Shown piece by piece: positions 26,383 to 34,748 of a stretch of 64,000 nucleotides of DNA. Positions within the stretch are counted from its first letter, which is position 1; each line of letters starts with the position of its first letter. A program made the translations under genes and the position numbers. Source of the stretch: an uncultured Eubacterium sp. GTDB lineage: Bacteria > Bacillota > Clostridia > Lachnospirales > Lachnospiraceae. The notes under the pieces were generated by a model. That model worked only from the letters and a program-made list of their open reading frames with translations, made no database searches and had not been told where the DNA came from. The DNA is taken from assembly GCA_900552795.1 (NCBI GenBank), contig USBB01000010.1, positions 8,230 through 72,229 of the forward strand, in the 5' to 3' direction.

Positions 26383-27324
26383 ATGATTAATATTTACAGA
26401 ACAGATGAACAAGTGCTTAGTAAGTTAAATGATTATGAAGACGGCGCTTGGATTCAGATGATTAATCCTGATTCAAGGGAAATTGCGCAGGTGGCGGAAT
26501 TTTATGAAATAGAAACTGATGATTTGGCAACTGCAATGGATGATGAAGAAAGTTCTCGTATAAGCCTCGAAGACGGATATACTCTTATTCTTGTGGATAT
26601 ACCTGCTCCGGAGTTACGACATGAAAAGAAAATGTATACAACAATTCCGCTCGGTATCGTTATCAAACAGAATGCGATAATAACTATATGCAGGGAAGAT
26701 ACTCCTGTTCTTGATTTCTTTGTAAGAAACAGAGTTAAAGAGTTTAGTACAAAGAAGAAGATGAGGTTTATTTATCAGTTCCTGCTTCGTTCTGCTAATC
26801 TGTACCAGTTATACCTTAGGGGTATTGATAAAAAGAGAATACAGATAGAAGAACGAATAGGAGACAACACTAAGGATGTGGATTTGATAGAGCTTCATGA
26901 ACTTGAATCGACGCTTGTTTACTTTGCAACATCGCTTAGGGCAAATAGTATAGTACTGGAGCGGTTAAGAAGATATAAAAGGATTGAGCAGTATCCGGAA
27001 GATATGGAGCTTCTTGAGGATGTAATGGTCGAGTATCAGCAGGCAATTGAGATGACAACTATATACAGGGATATTATTGATGGTACAAGACAGCTTTTAT
27101 CGTCTGTTATTGATAACAGACTTAATAGTGCCATGAAATATCTTACATCGATTACGCTTGTCATGGCTATACCGACAATTATATCAGGAATATACGGAAT
27201 GAATGTCGATAGTGCCGGAATGCCGCTTTCAGATTCACCATACGGCTTTGGAATAATATGCGGTATTATATTTATTATATGCCTTGTTACTTTTTGGATT
27301 TTGAGGCGTAAAAGGATGATGTGA
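26383..27324 (+). CDS. corA: CorA-family divalent cation channel
   Basis: 313 residues. A large soluble N-terminal domain, a long helix region, then two C-terminal membrane helices. The signature YGMNVD closes the first helix; the family consensus is GMN. It imports Mg2+, possibly Co2+/Ni2+. The start follows AGGAGGAGG. It lies 16 bases upstream of the potassium channel gene, forming an ion-transport cluster. Confidence 0.93.
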   Translation: MINIYRTDEQVLSKLNDYEDGAWIQMINPDSREIAQVAEFYEIETDDLATAMDDEESSRISLEDGYTLILVDIPAPELRHEKKMYTTIPLGIVIKQNAIITICREDTPVLDFFVRNRVKEFSTKKKMRFIYQFLLRSANLYQLYLRGIDKKRIQIEERIGDNTKDVDLIELHELESTLVYFATSLRANSIVLERLRRYKRIEQYPEDMELLEDVMVEYQQAIEMTTIYRDIIDGTRQLLSSVIDNRLNSAMKYLTSITLVMAIPTIISGIYGMNVDSAGMPLSDSPYGFGIICGIIFIICLVTFWILRRKRMM

Positions 27325-27340
27325 GGTTTAAGGATAAATT

Positions 27341-28684
27341 ATGAAAGCAAGATATGAAAGAAAGCTGACACATGCGCAGACAATGGCGCTTGGCTTTTTT
27401 ATGGTTATTGCAGTGGGAACTCTTTTGCTTATGCTTCCCATTTCAAATAAGGACGGGAATTTCTGCAGTCTGCCGGATGCTCTGTTTACAGCGACAAGTG
27501 CTACCTGTGTTACTGGTCTTGTCGTAGTTGATACATATACTAACTGGACAATTTTCGGGCAGCTCGTTATCCTGCTTATGATACAGATAGGCGGTCTTGG
27601 ATTTATTACGGTGAGTGTGCTTATATCACTCTTTTTGAAGAAAAAAATAGGGCTTGAAAAGAGAAATTTAATACAAGAAAGTATAAGTTCAACAAGTCTT
27701 TCGGGCGTTGTTAAGCTGGTAAGAAGCATAATAAAGGGAACTATTCTTTTTGAGGGGATAGGAGCAGTTTTGCTTGCGACAAGATTTATTCCTAAAATGG
27801 GAATTATTAAAGGGATATATTATGGGATATTTCACTCCGTATCAGCCTTTTGTAATGCAGGATTTGATTTGATGGGATATATGGAGCCTTATTCTTCGCT
27901 TGTGCATTTTTATGATGACTTTGTAGTCAATTTTACAATAATGGCGCTTATAGTTATAGGTGGTTTAGGATTTATAGTATGGGCTGATTTAAGAAAAAAC
28001 AAATTTGAATTTAAGAAATATTGCCTGCACACAAAGATTGTGATTATAGCGACATTTCTTCTTATATTTGGAGGTGCAATAGGTTTTGCACTGTTTGAGA
28101 GAAATGGTATTATGGCTGATATGAATCCGTATGAAGTTACGCTGACTTCTCTTTTTGCATCGGTAACGGCAAGAACAGCCGGTTTTAATACGATTGATCT
28201 GGCGCAGATGTCACAGGGCAGTAAAATGCTGACGGTGCTTCTTATGTTTATCGGAGGAAGTCCGGGTTCTACAGCCGGAGGTATAAAGACAACAACATTC
28301 GTTGTATTTGTGGTATATATATGGTCAAATCTTCGCAATGCATCCGGATGTAATATATATGGAAGAAGGATAAGTGATGATGCCATAAAGAAGTCAAACA
28401 TGGTTCTTGGTTTGAATCTCGGCGTTAGTATTATTGCTATACTTCTTATCTGCGGTATGCAGTCATTTCCTATGGAAGATTTGCTGCTGGAGGTATTCTC
28501 GGCAATAGGAACTGTCGGGCTGTCTACGGGTATAACAAGAGATCTTAATCTTATATCTCAGATGATTATAGCAATATTAATGTTTTGCGGACGTATAGGC
28601 AGTATGACATTTGCACTGACCTTTGCTTATAAGAGGAATAACAGCAAACTGTTGTATCCTGAAGAAACAATAAATGTGGGTTAG
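27341..28684 (+). CDS. ktrB: Potassium uptake channel subunit KtrB/TrkH
   Basis: 447 residues with about ten membrane helices in the four-fold MPM repeat. Selectivity-filter segments are ATSATCVTGLVV, FCNAGFDLMG, TARTAGFNT and GTVGLSTGIT. The length favours KtrB over TrkH. It forms a K+ channel gated by the RCK subunit encoded next. The start follows the weak AAGGATAAATT, with corA immediately upstream. Confidence 0.92.
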   Translation: MKARYERKLTHAQTMALGFFMVIAVGTLLLMLPISNKDGNFCSLPDALFTATSATCVTGLVVVDTYTNWTIFGQLVILLMIQIGGLGFITVSVLISLFLKKKIGLEKRNLIQESISSTSLSGVVKLVRSIIKGTILFEGIGAVLLATRFIPKMGIIKGIYYGIFHSVSAFCNAGFDLMGYMEPYSSLVHFYDDFVVNFTIMALIVIGGLGFIVWADLRKNKFEFKKYCLHTKIVIIATFLLIFGGAIGFALFERNGIMADMNPYEVTLTSLFASVTARTAGFNTIDLAQMSQGSKMLTVLLMFIGGSPGSTAGGIKTTTFVVFVVYIWSNLRNASGCNIYGRRISDDAIKKSNMVLGLNLGVSIIAILLICGMQSFPMEDLLLEVFSAIGTVGLSTGITRDLNLISQMIIAILMFCGRIGSMTFALTFAYKRNNSKLLYPEETINVG

Positions 28685-28730
28685 TTTTAAAAAATTATAA
28701 TAATGCGCAGCATTTTAAACGGAGGATTTT

Positions 28731-29387
28731 ATGAAATCAATATTAGTTATCGGGTTAGGAAAATTTGGACATCATCTTGTAAACAGACTTATAGCACTCG
28801 GAAATGAAATTATGATTGTGGATAGCAATGAAGATAATATAAGAGATATGTTTCCGAAGGTTACAAGTGCAAGAGTGGGGGATTGTACCAATCCCGATGT
28901 GTTAAAAAGTCTCGGTGTGCGCAATTTTGATTTGGTAATAGTGTGCATAGGTGAGAATTTTCAGAACAGTCTTGAAGTTACAAGCCTTGTAAAGGAGATG
29001 GGAGCTAAATACGTAATAAGTATGGCAAGCAGAGACATTCAGGCCAAGTTTTTGTTAAAGAATGGTGCAGATGAAGTTGTTTATCCTGACAGGGATGTTG
29101 CAAACAATCTTGCTGCAAAGTGGAGCGAGAACAATGTGTTTGATTATATAGAATTGACAGATGAGTATTCTATATATGAAATCCCGATCATTGACAAATG
29201 GGCGGGTAAAACTATAAGGGAAGTCAATGTACGTGCTGAGTATGATGTAAATATCATTGCGATAGTTGATGAGAATGGTTTGGTTAATGTGATGCCTTCG
29301 GTTGATTATTGTTTTAAAAAGGGAGACCACATTAAAGTGCTTGGTGAGAAAAAGTGTGTTGATGTAATCTTAAGCAAGATTAAATAA
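28731..29387 (+). CDS. ktrA: Potassium channel regulatory subunit KtrA/TrkA
   Basis: 218 residues. The N-terminal Rossmann RCK domain has GLGKFGHHLV (residues 7-16) and acidic D29 for NAD/ATP binding; the C-terminal TrkA-C domain carries AIVDENG and GDHIKVLG. It gates KtrB according to nucleotide state. It lies 46 bases after ktrB behind CGGAGG, and the operon ends at the terminator beyond. Confidence 0.92.
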   Translation: MKSILVIGLGKFGHHLVNRLIALGNEIMIVDSNEDNIRDMFPKVTSARVGDCTNPDVLKSLGVRNFDLVIVCIGENFQNSLEVTSLVKEMGAKYVISMASRDIQAKFLLKNGADEVVYPDRDVANNLAAKWSENNVFDYIELTDEYSIYEIPIIDKWAGKTIREVNVRAEYDVNIIAIVDENGLVNVMPSVDYCFKKGDHIKVLGEKKCVDVILSKIK

Positions 29388-29399
29388 CAGTTAAACAAA

Positions 29400-29448
29400 A
29401 ATCTCTCCCCGCTGTCATATTAAATGACGGTGGAGAGAGATTTTTTGA
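29400..29448. terminator. Bidirectional terminator after ktrA
   Basis: AATCTCTCC at the left arm pairs with GGAGAGAGATT at the right, with inner pairs GTCAT/ATGAC, followed by TTTTTT. A-rich sequence on the left gives a U-tract on the minus strand too, serving the convergent small gene. Confidence 0.8.
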
Positions 29449-29456
29449 TATTTTAA

Positions 29457-29618
29457 TCACTTATATATTTCCTGCCAGCGTGAAACCATTTCTAAAGCAT
29501 CCGATTCAGAGGATACCTTCGTCACAATTACCCCATCAAGATAAATTTCATATACCGGAAATTTTTTAATACTGTTTCCGTGAGAAACCTCAACCTTGTT
29601 CATCTTTACACGCTCCAT
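29457..29618 (-). CDS. Small hypothetical protein
   Basis: 53 residues on the minus strand, MERVKMNKVEVSHGNSIKKF at the start and SRWQEIYK at the end. GAGGAGGG lies 10 bases before the ATG. The composition is that of a real soluble protein, with a predicted strand-helix pattern. It shares the terminator of ktrA from the other side. No family recognised. The gap from here to 29830 shows nothing else certain. Confidence 0.6.
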   Translation of the reverse strand: MERVKMNKVEVSHGNSIKKFPVYEIYLDGVIVTKVSSESDALEMVSRWQEIYK

Positions 29619-29829
29619 TAATGAAAAACCCTCCTCGAAAATAAAAAATATTAGTGATAAGCTCTATCTTTACACTGACACGAGCAACAATATGTTGTAT
29701 TATATCATATGATTTGAAAAAAAGAAATACCATATTTTGTATTGGTACTAAAGTTATATATTTGCCTTAAATTCTTTACACAAACAGGGCCTGCATTTAT
29801 AATGTATCTGTGAAAGGCGGGCAGTATAA

Positions 29830-30858
29830 ATGAAAGTAATACATTGTGCAGACATACATCTGGATTCAAGTCTTAATACGAGTCTTAGTGCAAAACAGGC
29901 AGATATAAGAAGAGATGAGCTACTTATATCTTTTGTGAATATGGTAAAATATGGTGCGGATTCAGGAGTGAAAGTCATAATTATAGCAGGAGATTTATTT
30001 GATACGGACAGAATCCGAATTAAAACAAAACAGATAATAGCTGATTGTATACAAAAAAATCCTCAGATTGACTTTTTGTATCTTTGCGGAAATCATGATG
30101 ACAATGTGTTGGTTAATGATTTTGTAAAATCAGATAATCTCAAGCTTTTTATGGGTAAGGGGTGCGCTTACAGATACGGAAATATAGTTTTTACCGGAAT
30201 TACAGATGATAAGTATGTAAATAATCTTAATTTAAAAAAAGATGATGTGAATATATTGATAATGCATACAGAGGCAGATGTAGTTAAAAAGCTTAAAGGT
30301 AAAAATATTGATTATCTTGCACTCGGACATATTCATAAGGCATACGGAGGAATAATAGATGATCGTGGTGTATATGAGTATTGTGGCTGTCTTGAGCCGA
30401 GAGGCTTTGATGAATGCGGAAGGCATGGCTTTGTGGAATTAGATATAGACGGAGAGTCTGTTTATAGGAAATATGTTGAATTTGGTAAAAGAAGTGCGCA
30501 TGTTGAGGAGATTTTGATTGAGGCAGATTATGATACTGCCGCGGCGGTAAGCTGTATAGAGGATAAGCTTTCTCTGATAAGTCATGACGACATGGTTAAG
30601 GTTGTACTTACGGGGAAATTATCATTTGAGACAAGTGTGGATATTGGATATATAAATAATTATTTTTGTGGAAAATATTTTGCTTTCAGGCTTGAAGACA
30701 GGACAACTATAGAGGAAGATATAAAAAAATACATGGATGAAAATTCACTTAGAGGGTATTTTGTTAGGACAGTTATGGCCTCAGACGAGGATATGCAGTT
30801 AAAAAGTGAAATTATAAAGCTGGGCTTGGATTCTTTGAACGGAGAGGCGGTAAGATAG
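29830..30858 (+). CDS. SbcD/YhaO-like DNA repair exonuclease
   Basis: 342 residues. A calcineurin-like phosphoesterase with HCADIHLDS (D8, H10), AGDLFDTD, CGNHDD and GHIHKAYG, the metal-binding set of Mre11/SbcD. The C-terminal part is shorter than in SbcD and resembles B. subtilis YhaO. It overlaps the next gene by one base. The pair would process DNA ends or hairpins. Confidence 0.88.
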   Translation: MKVIHCADIHLDSSLNTSLSAKQADIRRDELLISFVNMVKYGADSGVKVIIIAGDLFDTDRIRIKTKQIIADCIQKNPQIDFLYLCGNHDDNVLVNDFVKSDNLKLFMGKGCAYRYGNIVFTGITDDKYVNNLNLKKDDVNILIMHTEADVVKKLKGKNIDYLALGHIHKAYGGIIDDRGVYEYCGCLEPRGFDECGRHGFVELDIDGESVYRKYVEFGKRSAHVEEILIEADYDTAAAVSCIEDKLSLISHDDMVKVVLTGKLSFETSVDIGYINNYFCGKYFAFRLEDRTTIEEDIKKYMDENSLRGYFVRTVMASDEDMQLKSEIIKLGLDSLNGEAVR

Positions 30859-32525
30859 TGTATATAACTTATATTTATATTGAAAATTTTGGAGTGTTAA
30901 GTGATTACAGATATTCGCCAAAACCGGGATTGAATGAAATATATGCCGAAAATGGTGCAGGAAAAACAACTCTCTCGGAATTTATCAAGGCAATGTTTTT
31001 CGGAATGCCGGGGACAAGGACGAGAAAGCAGTTAAATGATGCGCTTAGAAAGAAATATAAACCGTGGCAGCAGGGAATATTCGGAGGATATGTAGAATTT
31101 ATTGCAGCTTCAAAGGAATACAGGCTTACAAGGACATTTGGCGATAAGGAAAGTGATGATACATTTTTACTTATTGATAAAGCCACAGGGCTTGTAAGCA
31201 ATGATTATACTGTCAATATAGGAAAAGAACTGTTCGGGACAGACCGTGATACATTTGCAAACACAGCGTGGATATCGGGAAAGGATACAAGGTTTGCGGC
31301 AGGAAGCGGACTTTATGAATCACTGGGAGAGGGCACTGATATAAGTACAGGTGCAAACAGCTTTGAGTGTGCAAAAAAAAGCATAGATGATGCTATAAGA
31401 TACTACAAAAGTACAGCGGGAAAAGGCGTTATAAATGAGCTTGAATATAAGATAAATAATATTAATGACGAGCTTGTAAGGCTTAAGAACGATTATGATG
31501 ATTTGAACAAGGAGCGCAGTGCTTTAAAATTTACAGATGAAGAATTTAAAGAGGAGAATTATCATTGGAAACACAGACTTGAATGGCTTGATGACTATTT
31601 TTCGGGCGGTGTGATTGAAAGTGATGAGCTTGACAGGCTTTTAAGGGAAAATGATGACGAAATGCAGTATAACAGAAAAAGAGCAGAATCATCAAAGAAA
31701 AGAATTGTATCAGGAATTGTGTTTATAATTATTTTTGCGGCATTATTAATTATATCTGCGGCAGAGGGATTTTTTATTGCCGCGTTGCTGTGCTTGATGA
31801 TGTCAATGATTTTTGGATATTTTTCTATAAAAAATGTAAAAAGATGTAGGCAGTTTGCGGATAATATTAAGCTATGTGAGATTAATGAAAATAAATATAA
31901 ACAGATTGCGTTATATAAAGATGAATATGATACGTTATCGGATATTGAAAGAGAGCATGAAGCTATAAGGAAAAATGCTGGTGCTAAGTTAAAGAATTTA
32001 AAAGAAAGTGCAATCAATGAAAAAGCTGATGAAATATTAAAAAAGACGGCAGATTTGAAGCGGGAAAAGATGACACTTTCTGAACAGTTAAAACAAGCTT
32101 CACAAAGAGCAGAGCTGCTTACAAAAACAAGACGCTTTATGATTATGGCAAAAGAAAGTTATACTGTTGGATATATGGACAGTGTAATAAGTAAAATGAG
32201 GCAATATATACGATATTTTGATGAAGATTTGAGCAGCAGGACAGAGATTGATGTGAAATTTGATGTAAATATTTTGTCAGGATCAACGCCGCGGCAGATA
32301 GATTATTACAGTACAGGCATTAAAGATATAATATGGCTTTGCGAAAGATTTGCAGTAATCGATGTACTTTATAAAAAAGAACAGCCGGTAATGCTTCTTG
32401 ATGATATATTTGTAAATCTTGATGACAAAATGTTTGAAAGAGGAAGAAAAATTGCTGAAGATATGGCACAAAAACGTCAGATTATTTATTTTACATGCAG
32501 GAAAAACAACAGTATTTGCAGATAA
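30858..32525 (+). CDS. YhaN/SbcC-like AAA ATPase
   Basis: 555 residues from GTG 30858, overlapping the exonuclease stop. The N-terminal half-site has IENFGVL and Walker A ENGAGKTT; the C-terminal end carries Walker B PVMLLDDIFVNLDD. A coiled-coil middle contains two adjacent hydrophobic helices (about residues 280-320), as in YhaN. It is much shorter than SbcC. It forms the ATPase partner of the adjacent nuclease, probably membrane-associated. Confidence 0.85.
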   Translation: MYITYIYIENFGVLSDYRYSPKPGLNEIYAENGAGKTTLSEFIKAMFFGMPGTRTRKQLNDALRKKYKPWQQGIFGGYVEFIAASKEYRLTRTFGDKESDDTFLLIDKATGLVSNDYTVNIGKELFGTDRDTFANTAWISGKDTRFAAGSGLYESLGEGTDISTGANSFECAKKSIDDAIRYYKSTAGKGVINELEYKINNINDELVRLKNDYDDLNKERSALKFTDEEFKEENYHWKHRLEWLDDYFSGGVIESDELDRLLRENDDEMQYNRKRAESSKKRIVSGIVFIIIFAALLIISAAEGFFIAALLCLMMSMIFGYFSIKNVKRCRQFADNIKLCEINENKYKQIALYKDEYDTLSDIEREHEAIRKNAGAKLKNLKESAINEKADEILKKTADLKREKMTLSEQLKQASQRAELLTKTRRFMIMAKESYTVGYMDSVISKMRQYIRYFDEDLSSRTEIDVKFDVNILSGSTPRQIDYYSTGIKDIIWLCERFAVIDVLYKKEQPVMLLDDIFVNLDDKMFERGRKIAEDMAQKRQIIYFTCRKNNSICR

Positions 32526-32602
32526 AATCAGCTTCTTTGACATTGAAATCAAGTGAACACTAAAAGATTATTTGAAAACAGATAATCTGTTGATTAATTG
32601 TG

Positions 32603-32636
32603 TTGCAAAATTGATACTAAAGTACTATACTTTAGT
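32603..32636 (+). promoter_or_regulatory. Promoter with palindrome before the GGDEF gene
   Basis: TTGCAA (32603-32608), 17-base spacer, TATACT (32626-32631). A perfect palindrome with arms ACTAAAGTA (32616-32624) and TACTTTAGT (32628-32636) covers the -10, which is the geometry of a repressor operator. Confidence 0.55.
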
Positions 32637-32691
32637 CAGATATTAAACAAGTTCGTAATTTCAATACAAAATTTTAACAGGGGATTTTTAT

Positions 32692-34521
32692 ATGATTGAA
32701 GATGGTAAAATTGCTGTTGATAATAATGTTAATATAAAAAATGAGCCTCATAAACTCGAAAAGAAACAGGCATCTATAGATGATGAATATAATGTTGGAG
32801 TTGCGAGCAAGTCATTTCTTTCATATTTTGAATCTGTAGATGTGAGATGCCTGAGACTTATTGATTTTGTTCATCCTGATGAGGTGAGTGAATTTAAAGC
32901 ATTTATGAGCGGGAAAATTAACGGTGTATCAAGAAGAATTTTCAGACTCAAAAGGAATACTAATGAATACAGATATAACGTAGTGAAATTATGTCATGAG
33001 GATAATGCATTTAAAGATAAAGGGTATAGAGATATTGAAATTATTGATATAGAAGACACTGTTTTACTTAATGAAAAAATTGTATCTGATTTAGAAAAAA
33101 TGCGGCTCCTTTTTGGGATGACTGATGAATATATGTTCAATTATAATAAGGTTACGAATGTTTTGAAGATATTTCATTATGATGAACTTAAGCGTGTTAT
33201 TGATTATAATATGGATATTGATGAATGGTCAGACGAAATGCTTCAAAAGAGGTATGTCGCAGACAATGAAAGAGGACTTTTTAAGGCATTTATAATAGCA
33301 CTAAAAGATTATAATCAGAGTATTTCAACAAAGATTAACTGTTCAATAAGAACACATGGAAATATAATCGAGACATTAAGATTTACAGGAATATATTATA
33401 ACAGCGGCATTGAAGGAGAGGGTGAGATTATAGGAAGAATTCTGTCAGACGGAGCTACAGCACGCTCAAATGAGGCATTGGAACTGATGGATGAACTTCA
33501 GTATGATTCGCTTACAAAGGTATACAATAAGAAAGCAATTACTGAGTATGCAATCAATACTTTAAAAGAAAATAAAAGAAACAGAACGATAATTGTTATA
33601 CTTGATGTAGATCATTTTAAGAGCGTAAATGATACTTATGGTCATATGTATGGTGACAAGATATTAGCAAGAGTCGGACAGCGATTAAAGGAGGTAGTAG
33701 GAGAGGACGGAGTTGTCGGACGCATAGGCGGCGATGAATTTATGATAGTTCTTAACGGCATTAATGATGACCAGATGTTAAGAGGCGTGCTTAGGGCAAT
33801 GAGAACGCAGATTAAGTGGGAGTTTTCAGAAGAATTCACTGATTTTATGATTACCTGTTCTATAGGAGCATCAATCTATCCTAATAACGGAACCGATTTT
33901 GAAGAGCTGTTTAAGAAGGCTGATCATTGTCTTTATATTGCAAAAGAAAAAGGCAGGGACAGATATGTGTTTTTCAGGGATGAACTTCACAGAGAGTCTT
34001 ATGAGGCATCTGTTGAAAAGAAAGATTCACAGAGTATCAGCAGCAGGGAAAATAAAGAACTTGAGTATCTTGGAAATTTTTTTGCTGAAGTTGCCATAGA
34101 TAGGGAAAAGGCGATAAGAGATATGTTTGCGCATATGAAGACTGCTTATAATATTGACAGCATTGATATATATTATGGAGACGGACTTAAAGCTGTGTAC
34201 AGTTTTGGCGCAGATGCTGATAAAAATGATGATGCCATGTATGTTTATAGTCCTGAATTTAAGGAAATGCTTGGCAATAACAGAAGTATAAATGTCAGTT
34301 TCTTAAGAAAAATTATGGATAATGCCCCTGATTTTTGTACAGAGATGAAAAAAAGAAGTATATTATCAACGATTCAATGTATTATAGGAAGCCAAGATGA
34401 TATTAAGGGGCTTATAACATTCAACAAAAAAATTGAGGCATCACAGTGGGCTGATTACGAGGTTACATGTGCTGAAATTGCAGCATCATACTTAAGACTT
34501 TTTGCTGAAAATAAGATATAG
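32692..34521 (+). CDS. GGDEF-domain diguanylate cyclase
   Basis: 609 residues. The N-terminal 270 residues look like PAS-type sensor modules (DFVHPDEVSEFKAF, TDEYMFNYN). A GGDEF domain follows with DVDHFKSVNDTYGH and RIGGDEF (GGDEF at residues 346-350), intact for c-di-GMP synthesis. The inhibitory RxxD site is absent. A C-terminal region of about 170 residues is unassigned, possibly GAF-like. No membrane segment, so cytoplasmic. Its promoter overlaps a palindrome. Confidence 0.88.
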   Translation: MIEDGKIAVDNNVNIKNEPHKLEKKQASIDDEYNVGVASKSFLSYFESVDVRCLRLIDFVHPDEVSEFKAFMSGKINGVSRRIFRLKRNTNEYRYNVVKLCHEDNAFKDKGYRDIEIIDIEDTVLLNEKIVSDLEKMRLLFGMTDEYMFNYNKVTNVLKIFHYDELKRVIDYNMDIDEWSDEMLQKRYVADNERGLFKAFIIALKDYNQSISTKINCSIRTHGNIIETLRFTGIYYNSGIEGEGEIIGRILSDGATARSNEALELMDELQYDSLTKVYNKKAITEYAINTLKENKRNRTIIVILDVDHFKSVNDTYGHMYGDKILARVGQRLKEVVGEDGVVGRIGGDEFMIVLNGINDDQMLRGVLRAMRTQIKWEFSEEFTDFMITCSIGASIYPNNGTDFEELFKKADHCLYIAKEKGRDRYVFFRDELHRESYEASVEKKDSQSISSRENKELEYLGNFFAEVAIDREKAIRDMFAHMKTAYNIDSIDIYYGDGLKAVYSFGADADKNDDAMYVYSPEFKEMLGNNRSINVSFLRKIMDNAPDFCTEMKKRSILSTIQCIIGSQDDIKGLITFNKKIEASQWADYEVTCAEIAASYLRLFAENKI

Positions 34522-34555
34522 TGCTGTTGATTTATGAATCTCTTTTGATTTAAGT

Positions 34556-34594
34556 ACACTATATGTTGTGGTACATTATTACTATATATTGTGA
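34556..34594 (+). promoter_or_regulatory. Two NrdR-type boxes upstream of nrdD
   Basis: ACACTATATGTTGTGG (34556-34571) and TTACTATATATTGTGA (34579-34594) match the NrdR box pattern ACACwATATnTTGTGT, 23 bases (about two turns) apart. A third, weaker copy overlaps the -10 region near 34613-34628. NrdR represses ribonucleotide reductase genes when dATP is high. Confidence 0.8.
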
Positions 34595-34600
34595 TGCGTA

Positions 34601-34630
34601 TTGACTTTGAATACATATATATTGTATAAT
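34601..34630 (+). promoter_or_regulatory. nrdD promoter
   Basis: TTGACT (34601-34606), 18-base spacer, TATAAT (34625-34630) with an extended TTG. Transcription would start near 34637, inside the left arm of the terminator stem. Confidence 0.7.
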
Positions 34631-34631
34631 T

Positions 34632-34663
34632 AACCTTGCTCGGAACAATGGGCAAGGTTTTTT
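34632..34663 (+). terminator. Terminator overlapping the nrdD transcription start
   Basis: AACCTTGC (34632-34639) pairs with GCAAGGTT (34652-34659), then TTTT. It can stop read-through from the GGDEF gene. Transcripts begun at the nrdD promoter would lack most of the left arm and escape. Confidence 0.75.
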
Positions 34664-34748
34664 AGTACTTTAAGCAATTGACTTTAAAGATATACAAATG
34701 AAATTTATGCTGCATTTGATTTGATGAATTTAGGAACGGAGGATTTTT

